NCBI RefSeq assembly: GCF_013009345.1
Contig: NZ_JABELE010000004.1
Coordinates: forward strand, 62,001-126,000
From: Acinetobacter geminorum
Lineage (GTDB): Bacteria; Pseudomonadota; Gammaproteobacteria; Pseudomonadales; Moraxellaceae
Direction of reading: 5' to 3'
DNA: 64,000 nucleotides
Shown: positions 1 through 9,375 of the stretch, piece after piece
Numbering within the stretch: position 1 is the stretch's first letter
How the letters are laid out: each line of letters starts with the position of its first letter
Program-made: the position numbers and the translations under genes
Notes under the pieces: model-generated
Told to the model about the DNA's origin: nothing
The model's database searches: none
What the model saw: only the letters and a program-made list of their open reading frames with translations

Positions 1-1365
1 CGCTATGCATCGGGTTATTTTGATCAATTATATGCATGGGCAGTTCAACTTATTGAACAAGGCGATGCATATGTAGATTTACAATCTCCAGAAGAAATTA
101 AGTTAAACCGCGGTAGCTTTGTTGAGCCAGGTAAAAACTCTCCATACCGTGATGCATCTATTGAAGAGAATCTTGCTCGCTTTGAAAAAATGCGTAGCGG
201 TGAGTTTAAAGAGGGTGAAGCAGTTTTACGTGCCAAGATTGATATGGCAAGTACAAATGTACATATGCGTGATCCGATTTTATATCGCGTATTGCATTCA
301 GAGCATCACCAAACTGGCGATAAATGGAAAATCTACCCAATGTATGACTATGCTCATCCATTGTCTGATGCCATTGAAGGAATTACCCATTCGCTTTGTA
401 CATTAGAATTCCAAGATCACCGTCCGTTTTATGACTGGATTGTTGAAAAAGTAAAATCTAAAGCGGTTCCACATCAATACGAATCTTCACGTTTAAACGT
501 GGATTACACCATCACATCGAAACGTAAATTACGTAAATTGGTGGAAGGTGCTTACGTAAATGGTTGGGATGATCCACGTATGCCAACCGTAGTTGGTATG
601 CGCCGTCGTGGTTTTACACCAGAAGGCTTACGTGATTTTTGTAAGCGTGTAGGCGTATCAAAAACTGATGGTATTGTTGATGTTGCAATGCTTGAGTTCT
701 GTATTCGCCAATCTTTAGAAAATACTGCTGCACGTGGTATGGCTGTTTTAAGCCCACTTAAAGTGACTTTAACTAACTTACCTGACGATATGGATCTTAC
801 GCATGCTCGCCATCCTAATGTAGATATGGGTGATCGTGTGATTCCTTTAACCAAGGAAATCTATATAGACCGTAAAGACTTTGAAGAAGTACCGCCAAAA
901 GGCTTTAAACGGTTAATTCCTGATGGTGAAGTGCGTTTACGCCATGCTTACGTGATTAAATGTGATGAAGTCATTAAAGATGCAAATGGTGAAGTGATTG
1001 AATTGAAATGTTCAATTGACCCTGAAACTTTAGGAAAGAATCCGGAAGGCCGTAAAGTAAAAGGGGTGATTCACTGGGTATCTGCAACTAAAGGTATTCC
1101 TGCTGAAGTGCGTATTTACGACCGTTTGTTTACTGAAGCCGCACCTGATGCAGATGATGACTTCTTGGCAAATCTTAATCCTGAATCATTGAAAGTGGTA
1201 CAAGCTGTCATTGAGCCAGCTTTGGCACAAGCGAATCCAGAAGACCGTTTCCAATTTGAGCGTGAAGGTTATTTCGTTGCAGATCAATATGATCATTCAC
1301 CAGAAAAACCGGTTTTCAACCGTATTCTTGATTTGAAAGATAGCTTCAAGCCTGAGAAAAAGTAA
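1..1365 (+). CDS. glnS: Glutaminyl-tRNA synthetase, 5'-truncated by the window edge
   Basis: The reading frame is open from base 1 and gives about 454 residues of a class I glutaminyl-tRNA synthetase, which charges tRNA-Gln in the cytoplasm. The start and the HIGH-motif region lie outside the window. A KMSKS-like loop is visible as TSKRKL near base 510, followed by the conserved GWDDPRMPT segment and the C-terminal beta-barrel anticodon-binding domains. The end, DSFKPEKK, is typical of the family. A strong terminator follows 35 bases downstream, so this is the last gene of its transcript. Identity is firm; only the N-terminus is missing. Confidence 0.96.
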   Translation, partial: RYASGYFDQLYAWAVQLIEQGDAYVDLQSPEEIKLNRGSFVEPGKNSPYRDASIEENLARFEKMRSGEFKEGEAVLRAKIDMASTNVHMRDPILYRVLHSEHHQTGDKWKIYPMYDYAHPLSDAIEGITHSLCTLEFQDHRPFYDWIVEKVKSKAVPHQYESSRLNVDYTITSKRKLRKLVEGAYVNGWDDPRMPTVVGMRRRGFTPEGLRDFCKRVGVSKTDGIVDVAMLEFCIRQSLENTAARGMAVLSPLKVTLTNLPDDMDLTHARHPNVDMGDRVIPLTKEIYIDRKDFEEVPPKGFKRLIPDGEVRLRHAYVIKCDEVIKDANGEVIELKCSIDPETLGKNPEGRKVKGVIHWVSATKGIPAEVRIYDRLFTEAAPDADDDFLANLNPESLKVVQAVIEPALAQANPEDRFQFEREGYFVADQYDHSPEKPVFNRILDLKDSFKPEKK

Positions 1366-1400
1366 GACGAACAACATGTTGTGAGTAAACAACAGATATA

Positions 1401-1430
1401 AAAAAGCCCAACTCAGTTGGGCTTTTTATT
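1401..1430 (+). terminator. Rho-independent terminator of glnS
   Basis: A perfect 12-bp stem (1401-1412 with 1416-1427) around a three-base loop ends in five T residues. The A-run on the 5' side means it could also stop transcripts entering from the minus strand. Confidence 0.9.
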
Positions 1431-1486
1431 TAGGTGTCTTCTCATATTTTCTTTTTCTTTATGATTAACGTCCTTGGCAAAGTAGC

Positions 1487-1600
1487 TTAGGCCGGGTTAA
1501 TCACATAAAAATAAAGAACTAAGGTGATGAGGAGAACGCATGAAAGCAATAAATAAGTATTGACCGTATTAAAGCTTTTAATAAATTTCCAGATATCCAT
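1487..1600 (-). CDS. Possible 37-residue single-span membrane protein
   Basis: A short minus-strand frame begins MDIWKFIKSFNTVNTYLLL and contains one hydrophobic stretch of about 20 residues (positions 16-35), consistent with a small inner-membrane protein. It sits in an otherwise gene-free 390-base region between glnS and the GATase gene. The Shine-Dalgarno is poor. I do not recognise it. The support is the clean hydrophobic profile and compact frame only. Confidence 0.3.
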   Translation of the reverse strand: MDIWKFIKSFNTVNTYLLLSCVLLITLVLYFYVINPA

Positions 1601-1759
1601 AGTAATTCAGCGTATATTTTATGTTACAAATTAATAATACACTGAAAATTTTAAGAAATGTTTCCAAAGATAGAATATAAACTTTCCTTTGCTTGAAAAA
1701 TAAACAATTAATACCAAATGGTAAAATTTAATATTCGCGCACATTCGAGTCTTTATAGT

Positions 1760-2482
1760 TTATCCACTATAACCAATTCTTTTTAAGAATCTTTGAATAA
1801 CCTCAAATGCAGCATGTTCAAGTGCTTGAGCATATTGTAAGTTTTCTTCTCGAAGTTTCGGAATTGAAACTTTGGCATTACGAAGTTCACATGTATGACC
1901 AATTAACCATTTCTCAAAATTTTCTTCAGTCGTTTCAATGTGGAACTGTAAGGCAAGAATATTATTTCCGACTTCAAATGCCTGATTGGTATAAATCTCT
2001 GAACTTGCTAAGAGCGCCGCATTTTCAGGAAGGTCGAAAGTGTCACCATGCCAATGTAGAACATGGACATTATTAAGCAAAGCAGATAATACCTGATTAG
2101 GGCGTAAACTTAAGCTGAGTGGACCCCAGCCAATTTCTTTTTGATGTCCTGCATATACTTTTGCACCAAGCGCATGAGCAATAAGCTGTGCACCCAAACA
2201 AATACCAAGTGTAGGTTTATCTGCTGCTAGACGTTGTTTAAGTAAAGCAATTTCATCTTTTAAGAAAGGATAATCGTCAGTTTCATAAACCCCGATTGGA
2301 CCACCTAAAATAATAGTTAATCCATCGTGTGCAAAAGCAGCAGTTAAATCATCTACACCTGCTTCAAAATAACGAACGCGAAATCCGAGTTGATAAAAGA
2401 CATCTTCTAATGAACCTAAGTCTTCGAAAGCAAGATGCTGAATGGCATAAATAGTTTTAGGGAAGGCGTTTGTTGTGTTCAT
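1760..2482 (-). CDS. Class I glutamine amidotransferase-like protein (GMP synthase GATase type)
   Basis: This 240-residue protein has the class I GATase fold. The nucleophile elbow GICLGAQ places the catalytic cysteine at residue 95, and LQFHIETT supplies His181 and Glu183, completing the triad. Such stand-alone proteins hydrolyse glutamine or gamma-glutamyl compounds; the acceptor is unknown here. There is no synthetase domain, so it is not GuaA. It lies 166 bases downstream of eutC in the same orientation with a weak hairpin between, so co-transcription with the ethanolamine genes is possible but not shown. A role in gamma-glutamylated amine breakdown would fit the context but is inference. 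Confidence 0.8.
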   Translation of the reverse strand: MNTTNAFPKTIYAIQHLAFEDLGSLEDVFYQLGFRVRYFEAGVDDLTAAFAHDGLTIILGGPIGVYETDDYPFLKDEIALLKQRLAADKPTLGICLGAQLIAHALGAKVYAGHQKEIGWGPLSLSLRPNQVLSALLNNVHVLHWHGDTFDLPENAALLASSEIYTNQAFEVGNNILALQFHIETTEENFEKWLIGHTCELRNAKVSIPKLREENLQYAQALEHAAFEVIQRFLKRIGYSG

Positions 2483-2597
2483 ACAAATGATTCATAGAAG
2501 ATCAATAGGTGGAGTATAGCGATAAATATAAAGAAGAAAATATCTGTATAAATCGTCAATACCTGAAAATTGATATTTTTCGTTAAGATAATATTGT

Positions 2598-2639
2598 TAT
2601 GCAAAGGATTGTCTATTTTTAAATAAATCTCTTTGCATA
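2598..2639 (-). terminator. Weak hairpin downstream of eutC
   Basis: A 9-bp inverted repeat, TATGCAAAG and CTTTGCATA, encloses 24 bases in the gap between eutC and the GATase gene. The loop is long and no clear T-run follows, so it may be an attenuator or RNA-stability element and not a true terminator. Confidence 0.35.
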
Positions 2640-2648
2640 TTCCATTGC

Positions 2649-3464
2649 TTAAAATAATAGCTTTTGAGTTTCTGCCAAGCCTATATTTGAAAGTTGATGC
2701 TCATCTTTTAAATTAACTCCTGAGAAACCAAGTTGTTTGGATTTTTTCATTAAAGCGATTAAGCGTTGTACTGCAACTGGAATACTTAAACCTGCTGAGC
2801 GAACATTAGAAATACAATTACGTTTGGCATCGAGGCAGCCTGAATATGCATTCCATGTGTAGTAAATTCCCATACTATCAGGAGAGCTTAAACCAGGACG
2901 CTCACCGATTAGCATCACAAGCATGGATGCTTTAAAGATTTCTGCAACTTCATCGCCTAAAGCAACACGACTGCCTGTTGCAATTGCAATTGGTGCAAGG
3001 CTCCATTTTTCTTGCTGAATTTGTTCACTTAGCGCTGTAATGAATGGGATGGCATTTGCTTCAATCGCTCTTGCTGAGAGTCCATCACCGACCACAATAC
3101 AAACATCGTATTGTTGAGGGGCTTCTGCATACTTCTTAATTAAGACATCTTTTGATTGATCTGAAAGCTGACGACCTAAATCTGGTCGTTTAAGATAGAT
3201 TTCCTTATTAGGGGCTTTGCTTTGGACATGAAGACTTTGCAGCTGTCTTTGCGCTAATTGCTCAGATAAATATGAAACATCCATATCTTGATAAACCGCA
3301 TCTTTTGCTTGTGCATGAGACAACTGGAACTCAAGTAAAGCGCGTGTTGGGATACTACAACCAGCGCGTCCTAATGCAATGCGAGCATCAGTAAATTGTT
3401 TAAGTTTTTCCCACTGATCTTGATGGGGACTTGATGGATATTGAATATCACGATTAAGTTTCAT
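2649..3464 (-). CDS. eutC: Ethanolamine ammonia-lyase small subunit
   Basis: The 271-residue protein matches EutC, the light chain of adenosylcobalamin-dependent ethanolamine ammonia-lyase, which with EutB splits ethanolamine into acetaldehyde and ammonia. Recognisable features are the ARIALGRAG segment near the N-terminus, the central VVGDGLSARAIEANA motif, and GERPGLSSPDSMGIYYTW, which carries cobalamin-contacting residues in the family. Length is near that of other EutC proteins. It starts 10 bases after the eutB stop, so the two subunits are translationally linked. No EutA reactivase or cobalamin adenosyltransferase is visible in the window. Confidence 0.95.
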   Translation of the reverse strand: MKLNRDIQYPSSPHQDQWEKLKQFTDARIALGRAGCSIPTRALLEFQLSHAQAKDAVYQDMDVSYLSEQLAQRQLQSLHVQSKAPNKEIYLKRPDLGRQLSDQSKDVLIKKYAEAPQQYDVCIVVGDGLSARAIEANAIPFITALSEQIQQEKWSLAPIAIATGSRVALGDEVAEIFKASMLVMLIGERPGLSSPDSMGIYYTWNAYSGCLDAKRNCISNVRSAGLSIPVAVQRLIALMKKSKQLGFSGVNLKDEHQLSNIGLAETQKLLF

Positions 3465-3474
3465 GGTGTTCTCA

Positions 3475-4860
3475 CTAATTCATGAGCAGACGAGAGAATT
3501 GGTCGGGCATGTGGTCTGCCCAACAGATTTGAGAGTTTTGTTGTTTAAAAATACCTTGCTGTTCAAGCCAAGCTGAAAACTCAGGAGCGGGTTTTAAACC
3601 GAGGAGTTGTCTTAAATAGAGGGCATCATGGAATGATGTTGTTTGATAGTTGAGCATGACATCGTCTGAACCCGGAATCCCCATTATAAAGTTAATGCCA
3701 GCGGCACCAAATAGAGTAAGGAGAACATCCATATCATTTTGGTCGGCATCAGCATGGTTGGTATAACAAATGTCGCAGCCCATTGGCACGCCAAGTAACT
3801 TACCGCAGAAGTGATCTTCCAGTCCCGCACGTATAATTTGTTTACCGTTAAAGAGATATTCGGGGCCAATAAAACCAACGACTGTATTCACTAAAAGCGG
3901 ATTGTATTTACGGGCCACTGCATAGGCACGAGTTTCTAATGTTTGTTGGTCAACGCCGTGATGAGCATTGCTTGATAGGGCACTGCCTTGACCCGTTTCA
4001 AAGTACATGACGTTTTGTCCAATGGTTCCGCGCTTGAGTGAGAGGGTGGCTTCATATCCTTCTTGTAGTAAATCAAGTGAAATTCCAAAACCTTCATTAG
4101 CCAGTTGGGTGCCGGCAATTGATTGGAACATTAAATCAATCGGTACATTTTTTTCAGCCAGTTGAATGCCTGAGCTGATATGCGTAAGTACACAAGATTG
4201 CGTTGGAATTTGATATTCCTGAATGACATGATCAAGCAATTTCAGTAGCTCTGACAAATTATGCAGGTTATCCGTGGCAGGGTTAATGCCAATTACGGCA
4301 TCACCATTGCCATACATCAACCCATCTAAAATACTGGCTGAAATACCGAGCACATCATCGGTAGGGTGGTTCGGTTGTAAACGGGTAGAAAGATGGCCTT
4401 TTAAACCGATTGTGTTGCGAAATTGGGTGACTACTTCACATTTGCTGGCGACATAAATCAAATCTTGATTGCGCATAATTTTGCTTACAGCAGCCACCAT
4501 TTCTGGAGTTAAACCTGATGCTAATGCCTTTAAGCTTTCGGCAGTGGCTTCTTCGCCAAGTAACCAATTTCGAAAATCGCCTACTGTAAAGTGTGAAATA
4601 GGGCCGAAGGCAGCCGGATCATGTTCATCAATAATTAAACGGGTAATTTCATCGGTTTCGTAATCGACTACAACTTCATTTAAAAAGGCTTTAAGCGGTA
4701 CATCGGCCAAAGTCATTTGTGCTGCAACATGTTCGGTTGCATCTCTGGCGGCTACACCTGCTAATTCATCTCCTGAACGTAACGGCGTTGCTTTTGCCAT
4801 CAAGGTTTTCAAGTCAGCAAAGTGATACTGTTGATTGGCGACAATATTGCGATAACTCAT
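3475..4860 (-). CDS. eutB: Ethanolamine ammonia-lyase large subunit
   Basis: A 461-residue protein, the catalytic TIM-barrel subunit of ethanolamine ammonia-lyase. Landmarks include RLQPNHPTDD, the GDAVIGINPATDN segment, and GVPMGCDICYTNHADADQND. I place the start at MSYRNIVANQQ because AAGGATG lies just upstream; a start 16 codons earlier would run back into the permease gene and has no ribosome site. The gene follows the permease after 13 bases and precedes eutC by 10, a tight eat-eutB-eutC operon. Activity needs adenosylcobalamin, so the cell must make or import B12. Confidence 0.96.
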   Translation of the reverse strand: MSYRNIVANQQYHFADLKTLMAKATPLRSGDELAGVAARDATEHVAAQMTLADVPLKAFLNEVVVDYETDEITRLIIDEHDPAAFGPISHFTVGDFRNWLLGEEATAESLKALASGLTPEMVAAVSKIMRNQDLIYVASKCEVVTQFRNTIGLKGHLSTRLQPNHPTDDVLGISASILDGLMYGNGDAVIGINPATDNLHNLSELLKLLDHVIQEYQIPTQSCVLTHISSGIQLAEKNVPIDLMFQSIAGTQLANEGFGISLDLLQEGYEATLSLKRGTIGQNVMYFETGQGSALSSNAHHGVDQQTLETRAYAVARKYNPLLVNTVVGFIGPEYLFNGKQIIRAGLEDHFCGKLLGVPMGCDICYTNHADADQNDMDVLLTLFGAAGINFIMGIPGSDDVMLNYQTTSFHDALYLRQLLGLKPAPEFSAWLEQQGIFKQQNSQICWADHMPDQFSRLLMN

Positions 4861-4873
4861 AGTTGCATCCTTT

Positions 4874-6310
4874 TTATAGTTCTTGTTCTGCGGCTTTAAT
4901 ATTTGCAAACTCTTCTTCTGGTGTACCTTTCACTAAATGATAACGGCTATAGAATAAAAAGTAAGCAATAAATACGACATAAATAGCGGCAGCAATAAAC
5001 CAAACTTTCGGATTGACAACGAAGCCTGCGACCACAGCAGCGACTGCTAGAATCAAGGCAATACTTGAAGTAACGATTCCCCCTGGAGTTTTATAAGGGC
5101 GAGGCATGTCGGGTTTAGATAGGCGTAGTTTGATGTGGGACAAAAGAATCAACACATAAGAAATAGTTGCACCGAACACGGCAATTAAAATCAATGAATC
5201 GCCTTCTTTGGTGAGTGAAAGCAAGAACCCGATAATACCCGGAATAATAATTGCGAGATAAGGGGCTTTATTTTTATTGGTTAAAGAGAGTGAAGTAGGT
5301 AAGTAACCAGCACGAGAGAGTGCAAAAATTTGACGCGAATAGGCATAGATAATTGAAAAGAAACTCGCGATTAAACCTGCTAAACCAACAAAGTTTACGA
5401 AAGTCGCAAGCCAAGTGTTGGTGCCATACACTTTAACCAGAGCATCGACGAGGGGAGCGCCAGAGTTCTGTAAAGTACTTGCACCCGCTGCACCTGCACC
5501 TAAGAGTAAAATGAGCATGGCAAAGGCCGTTAAGATGAGCATTGCTCCGATTAAACCGCGTGGCAGGGATTTGGCTGGATCTTTTGCTTCTTCGGCTGCT
5601 AATGGCACACCTTCAACTGCTAGGAAAAACCAGATAGCAAAAGGAACTGCAGCCCAGATACCCAAATAGCCATGAGGTAAAAAAAGACTTGCGCCAACAC
5701 CTGTACCAACTGGAATATCTAACAGGTTTTGTGCATTAAAATGCGGAATCATTGCTGCAATAAACACAACCAGAGCAACAGCTGCGACAAGTGTAATCGC
5801 AAACATAATTTTTAAGGCTTCGCCGGCACCTTTGAGATGTATGCCCATAAAAACGGCATAGCAGGCGAGGTAAATCATCCAGCCATTAATACCAAATAGA
5901 GATTCGCAATAACCACCAATAAACACGGCAATAGCAGCAGGCGCAATCGCGTATTCAATTAAAATAGCTGTTCCTGTTAAATAGCCCCCAAAAGGACCAA
6001 AAGCTGCACGTGCAAAACTATAACCGCCACCTGCTGTCGGCATCATGGTGGACATTTCTGACATAGAAAGACACAGGCACAGATACATGATTGCAGCAAG
6101 GGCGGTGGCAATAAACATACCACCCCAACCCCCTTGAGCAATACCAAAGTTCCAGCCAGCAAAATCACCCGATATCACATAAGCTACGCCTAAACCAATC
6201 AGGAGTAACCAACCAACAGTACCTTGTTTGAGTTGACGCTGAGCAAAATATTCTGCTGACGAGACTTTTGTCTTTGAGGAAATAACGGAAGCTGTTTCTG
6301 GTTGATTCAT
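4874..6310 (-). CDS. eat: Ethanolamine permease (APC superfamily)
   Basis: A 478-residue polytopic protein with about 12 hydrophobic segments, assigned to the amino acid-polyamine-organocation superfamily. The motif GDFAGWNFGIAQGGWGGM near residues 48-65 and TAGGGYSFARAAFGPFGGYL are characteristic of ethanolamine permeases. It imports ethanolamine across the inner membrane for the lyase encoded immediately downstream, and it is the first gene of the eat-eutBC operon. The N-terminal 30 residues are cytoplasmic and polar. Substrate assignment rests mainly on operon context plus these motifs. Confidence 0.92.
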   Translation of the reverse strand: MNQPETASVISSKTKVSSAEYFAQRQLKQGTVGWLLLIGLGVAYVISGDFAGWNFGIAQGGWGGMFIATALAAIMYLCLCLSMSEMSTMMPTAGGGYSFARAAFGPFGGYLTGTAILIEYAIAPAAIAVFIGGYCESLFGINGWMIYLACYAVFMGIHLKGAGEALKIMFAITLVAAVALVVFIAAMIPHFNAQNLLDIPVGTGVGASLFLPHGYLGIWAAVPFAIWFFLAVEGVPLAAEEAKDPAKSLPRGLIGAMLILTAFAMLILLLGAGAAGASTLQNSGAPLVDALVKVYGTNTWLATFVNFVGLAGLIASFFSIIYAYSRQIFALSRAGYLPTSLSLTNKNKAPYLAIIIPGIIGFLLSLTKEGDSLILIAVFGATISYVLILLSHIKLRLSKPDMPRPYKTPGGIVTSSIALILAVAAVVAGFVVNPKVWFIAAAIYVVFIAYFLFYSRYHLVKGTPEEEFANIKAAEQEL

Positions 6311-6442
6311 ACAATACTCCTGCGAGTGGGTTTGTATGAATTAATGCAAAAGCAATGCCTAAATGAAGCACCTCAGGGAGTAGATGAAACTTTTTTGTTC
6401 TAAATGATAAAAATTCAATCTTAACAATCGGGAATAAAGAAA

Positions 6443-6462
6443 CCAGTAATCTAAATTACTGG
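6443..6462 (-). terminator. Terminator of the aldehyde dehydrogenase gene
   Basis: Inverted repeat CCAGTAAT / ATTACTGG with a four-base loop. Read on the minus strand it is followed by a T-rich stretch, placing it about 70 bases beyond the aldehyde dehydrogenase stop codon. It separates that gene from the eat-eutBC promoter region. Confidence 0.65.
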
Positions 6463-6530
6463 CTCCTTATATAATTAGGCATCTTATTTCTTTGTAGTGT
6501 TGATAGCTTGGTATCAACTTGGTGCGAAAC

Positions 6531-8042
6531 TTAGAAGAAGCCCATTGGTTTAGTTGAATAACTCACCAACAAGTTTTTAGTTTGTTGATAGTGATCTAGC
6601 ATCATCTTATGGTTTTCACGGCCAATACCAGACTTCTTGTAACCACCAAATGCAGCATGTGCAGGGTAGATGTTATAGCAGTTTGTCCAGACACGACCCG
6701 CTTCAATAGCACGACCAGCTCGGTAAGAAATATGTGCTGAACGTGACCAAACGCCAGCACCTAAACCATACATGGTGTCATTGGCAATTTTAATTGCATC
6801 GTCAAAGTCTTTGAACGTTGTCACAGCAAGTACAGGTCCAAAAATTTCCTCTTGGAAAACTTGCATGCCATTGTGACCTTTAAAAATAGTCGGATCGACA
6901 TAGTAACCATCGCCTACTTCTTTACGGCCGCTACCGCCAAGTAAGAGTTCTGCACCTTCTTCACGACCAGTGTTAATACAACGTAAGATTTTCTCTTGCT
7001 GTTGTAGAGATGCTTGAGCACCAATCATCGTTTCAGTATCAAGTGGATGACCAGTTTTAATACGTTTTACACGTTCGACAGCCATCTCTAAGAACTGATC
7101 AGCAATGCTTTCTTGTACTAAAGCACGAGAAGGGCAAGTACATACTTCACCTTGGTTTAAGGCAAACATGGCAAAACCTTCAAGCGTTTTTTCTAAGAAA
7201 TCATCTTCTTTATCCATGATATCTTCAAAGAAAAGGTTTGGTGACTTACCGCCAAGTTCTAAGGTAACTGGAATAATATTTTCGGTCGCATATTGCATTA
7301 CCATTTGTCCAGTTTGAGTTGATCCTGTGAACGCGATTTTTGCAATACGTGGATTTGTTGCTAAAGGACGGCCGACTTCTGAACCGAAACCATTCACAAT
7401 ATTGAGGACACCCGGCGGTAAAATATCTTGGATCAGTTCAGCGACCAACAAAATACCCACTGGCGTTTGTTCAGCTGGCTTAATTACCACACAGTTACCT
7501 GCTGCTAAAGCAGGTGCAAGTTTCCATGCTGCCATCAAAATCGGAAAGTTCCACGGAATGATTTGACCAACTACACCTAGTGGTTCATGGAAATGGTAAG
7601 CAATAGTATCTTCATCAATTTCAGAGATGCCGCCTTCTTGAGCACGAATACATCCAGCGAAATAACGGAAATGGTCGATCGCGAGCGGAAGGTCAGCTGC
7701 TAAAGTTTCACGGACTGCTTTACCATTATCCCAAGTTTCGGCAACAGCAAGCATTTCAAGATTTGCTTCTAAACGATCGGCAATTTTTAAAAGTATATTT
7801 GAGCGTACTGTTGGTGATGCTTTATTCCATGTTGCTTTCGCCTTGTGTGCTGCATCTAGAGCGAGCTCAATATCTTCGGCACTAGAGCGTGGAATACGTG
7901 TAAAAGCTTTTCCGTCAACAGGAGATACATTGTCAAAATATGCACCTTTTATAGGTGCCACCCATTCACCGCCAATAAAATTTTCATATTGTGATTTAAA
8001 TTGAACTTTTGAGCCTGGTTGATTTGGATCGATATAGCGCAT
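6531..8042 (-). CDS. exaC: NAD+-dependent aldehyde dehydrogenase (ExaC/AcoD type)
   Basis: A 503-residue ALDH superfamily enzyme that oxidises acetaldehyde, and probably other short aldehydes, to the acid. The catalytic cysteine is Cys301 in GEVCTCPSR and the general base Glu262 lies in LELGGKSPN; the nucleotide loop GSTQTGQ follows FT at residues 239-240. The start at MRYIDPNQ is preceded by AAAGGAAT; a start 13 codons earlier lacks a site. It lies upstream of and parallel to the ethanolamine operon, so it can consume the acetaldehyde made by EutBC. In A. baumannii, an aldehyde dehydrogenase at what I believe is this locus is reported as ethanol-induced. Confidence 0.93.
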   Translation of the reverse strand: MRYIDPNQPGSKVQFKSQYENFIGGEWVAPIKGAYFDNVSPVDGKAFTRIPRSSAEDIELALDAAHKAKATWNKASPTVRSNILLKIADRLEANLEMLAVAETWDNGKAVRETLAADLPLAIDHFRYFAGCIRAQEGGISEIDEDTIAYHFHEPLGVVGQIIPWNFPILMAAWKLAPALAAGNCVVIKPAEQTPVGILLVAELIQDILPPGVLNIVNGFGSEVGRPLATNPRIAKIAFTGSTQTGQMVMQYATENIIPVTLELGGKSPNLFFEDIMDKEDDFLEKTLEGFAMFALNQGEVCTCPSRALVQESIADQFLEMAVERVKRIKTGHPLDTETMIGAQASLQQQEKILRCINTGREEGAELLLGGSGRKEVGDGYYVDPTIFKGHNGMQVFQEEIFGPVLAVTTFKDFDDAIKIANDTMYGLGAGVWSRSAHISYRAGRAIEAGRVWTNCYNIYPAHAAFGGYKKSGIGRENHKMMLDHYQQTKNLLVSYSTKPMGFF

Positions 8043-8184
8043 ATAAATATTCCTTTGCTTTTTAGGACTAAAGACTAACAAGAACCCTGTCAGTAGGTAC
8101 TTTCGTACTTTGTATAATTAGGATATAAAGAAGAAGGTTGGAGAAAGGTTGGAATAGAAATGTGGATATATAAGGAATTTACAA
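8043..8184. promoter_or_regulatory. Divergent control region between aldehyde dehydrogenase and its putative regulator
   Basis: This 142-base region separates two divergent genes. It contains GTACTTTCGTAC, a short inverted arrangement near base 8100, and a TATAAT box at about 8115 reading toward the regulator. The arrangement suggests that the GAF-domain protein controls the dehydrogenase. No sigma-54 GG-N10-GC element was seen, although AcoR-family regulators normally act on such promoters. Confidence 0.45.
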
Positions 8185-9375
8185 ATGTTCACAAAAAAGG
8201 ATTTATTGCAGCAACGGACCTTGATTGATCAACTGCGCACGCAAAATAGTCTCTCTCCTCAGAACGCTGCCAAACTCGGCCAAAGTATTGCAAGCTCGTG
8301 GGAACGATCGGCTTCTGCCGCAATTCCTAAGGAGCGTTTTGCCGCTCCATTAGTCGAGAAAAAAACTGCTTCACAAAATGCTTTAGATATGGCTTTAAGC
8401 CAATGTGCCGACGACTTACGTCATATTGCAGAACAATCTTCAATGGTAATTGCTGTCGGTGATATTGGCAGTACGATTATCTGGACGGCACCAAGTGCTC
8501 AAATGCAAAGTGCTGCTGAGCGTGTACATTTTGTACAAGGTGGTCAGTGGCGTGAAGAATTTGTTGGCACCAATGCCTTGGCTTTATCTTTAAAAACTCA
8601 ACAATCAAGTTGTGTTTTTTCTAATGAACATTACATGGAGTCGATTCATGATTGGGTGTGTTATGCCGCACCGATTATCGACCCATATTCAAAACAAACG
8701 CTAGGTGTTGTTGATCTATCAACCACGTGGAAGAACCATAATAGTTTAGGAATTCTGGCTGCTGAACGTTGTGCATCCATTATTCAGTCTGCTTTGCTAG
8801 AGCAGCAGCGTCACCATTTACACATCCGGGCATTTTCGACGCCGCAAGTTAAATTTAACGGTAAAAGCTTGTTATTAACGCCGCGTCAAATTGAAATTTT
8901 AACCATCTTGGCCTTATGTCCGCATGGTTTAACTTTAGAGCATCTTTATCAGGCGCTCTATGGCGAACGTAAAGTCAGCATGGGCACACTTAAAGCTGAA
9001 ATGTCTCAACTACGAGATATTTTGGGAGGTTTACTTGGTTCACGCCCGTATCGGTTACTTGTACACGTTGAAGCTGATTTCTTACAAGCTGAACAGGCAC
9101 TCGATGCAGGATATGCCGCATCTGCTTTGCAGCTTTACACAGGCGTGTTTCTGGCAAAAACTGAAAGTCCATTTTTATGCGCATGGCGCGACTGCCTTGA
9201 ATCACGTTTAAGCGATGCAATTTTTAAAACCCAAGAAACAGATTTACTGTTAAAGCATCTAGCTCATTTCCCTGAAGCCATTGATGCGGTAGAACGCCTT
9301 ATGGAGCTTTTACCGAGTGAGCATCCTGCGCATCAACTGCTGGTGAAATACCTTGACTCACCTAAGCTTAGTTAA
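8185..9375 (+). CDS. GAF-domain transcriptional regulator with C-terminal winged helix, no AAA+ domain
   Basis: The 396-residue protein starts like AcoR-type activators: an N-terminal helical part with SIASSWERS, then a GAF-like sensor (about residues 70-205) with EEFVGTNALALSL and APIIDP. Where AcoR would have a sigma-54 AAA+ ATPase, this protein instead has a winged-helix segment (about 230-295, LTPRQIEILTILALCPHG). It is divergent from the aldehyde dehydrogenase, which it probably regulates in response to an aldehyde, alcohol or amino alcohol. Its stop codon overlaps that of the convergent hydrolase gene by four bases. Family placement is fair; the inducer is unknown. Confidence 0.8.
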   Translation: MFTKKDLLQQRTLIDQLRTQNSLSPQNAAKLGQSIASSWERSASAAIPKERFAAPLVEKKTASQNALDMALSQCADDLRHIAEQSSMVIAVGDIGSTIIWTAPSAQMQSAAERVHFVQGGQWREEFVGTNALALSLKTQQSSCVFSNEHYMESIHDWVCYAAPIIDPYSKQTLGVVDLSTTWKNHNSLGILAAERCASIIQSALLEQQRHHLHIRAFSTPQVKFNGKSLLLTPRQIEILTILALCPHGLTLEHLYQALYGERKVSMGTLKAEMSQLRDILGGLLGSRPYRLLVHVEADFLQAEQALDAGYAASALQLYTGVFLAKTESPFLCAWRDCLESRLSDAIFKTQETDLLLKHLAHFPEAIDAVERLMELLPSEHPAHQLLVKYLDSPKLS

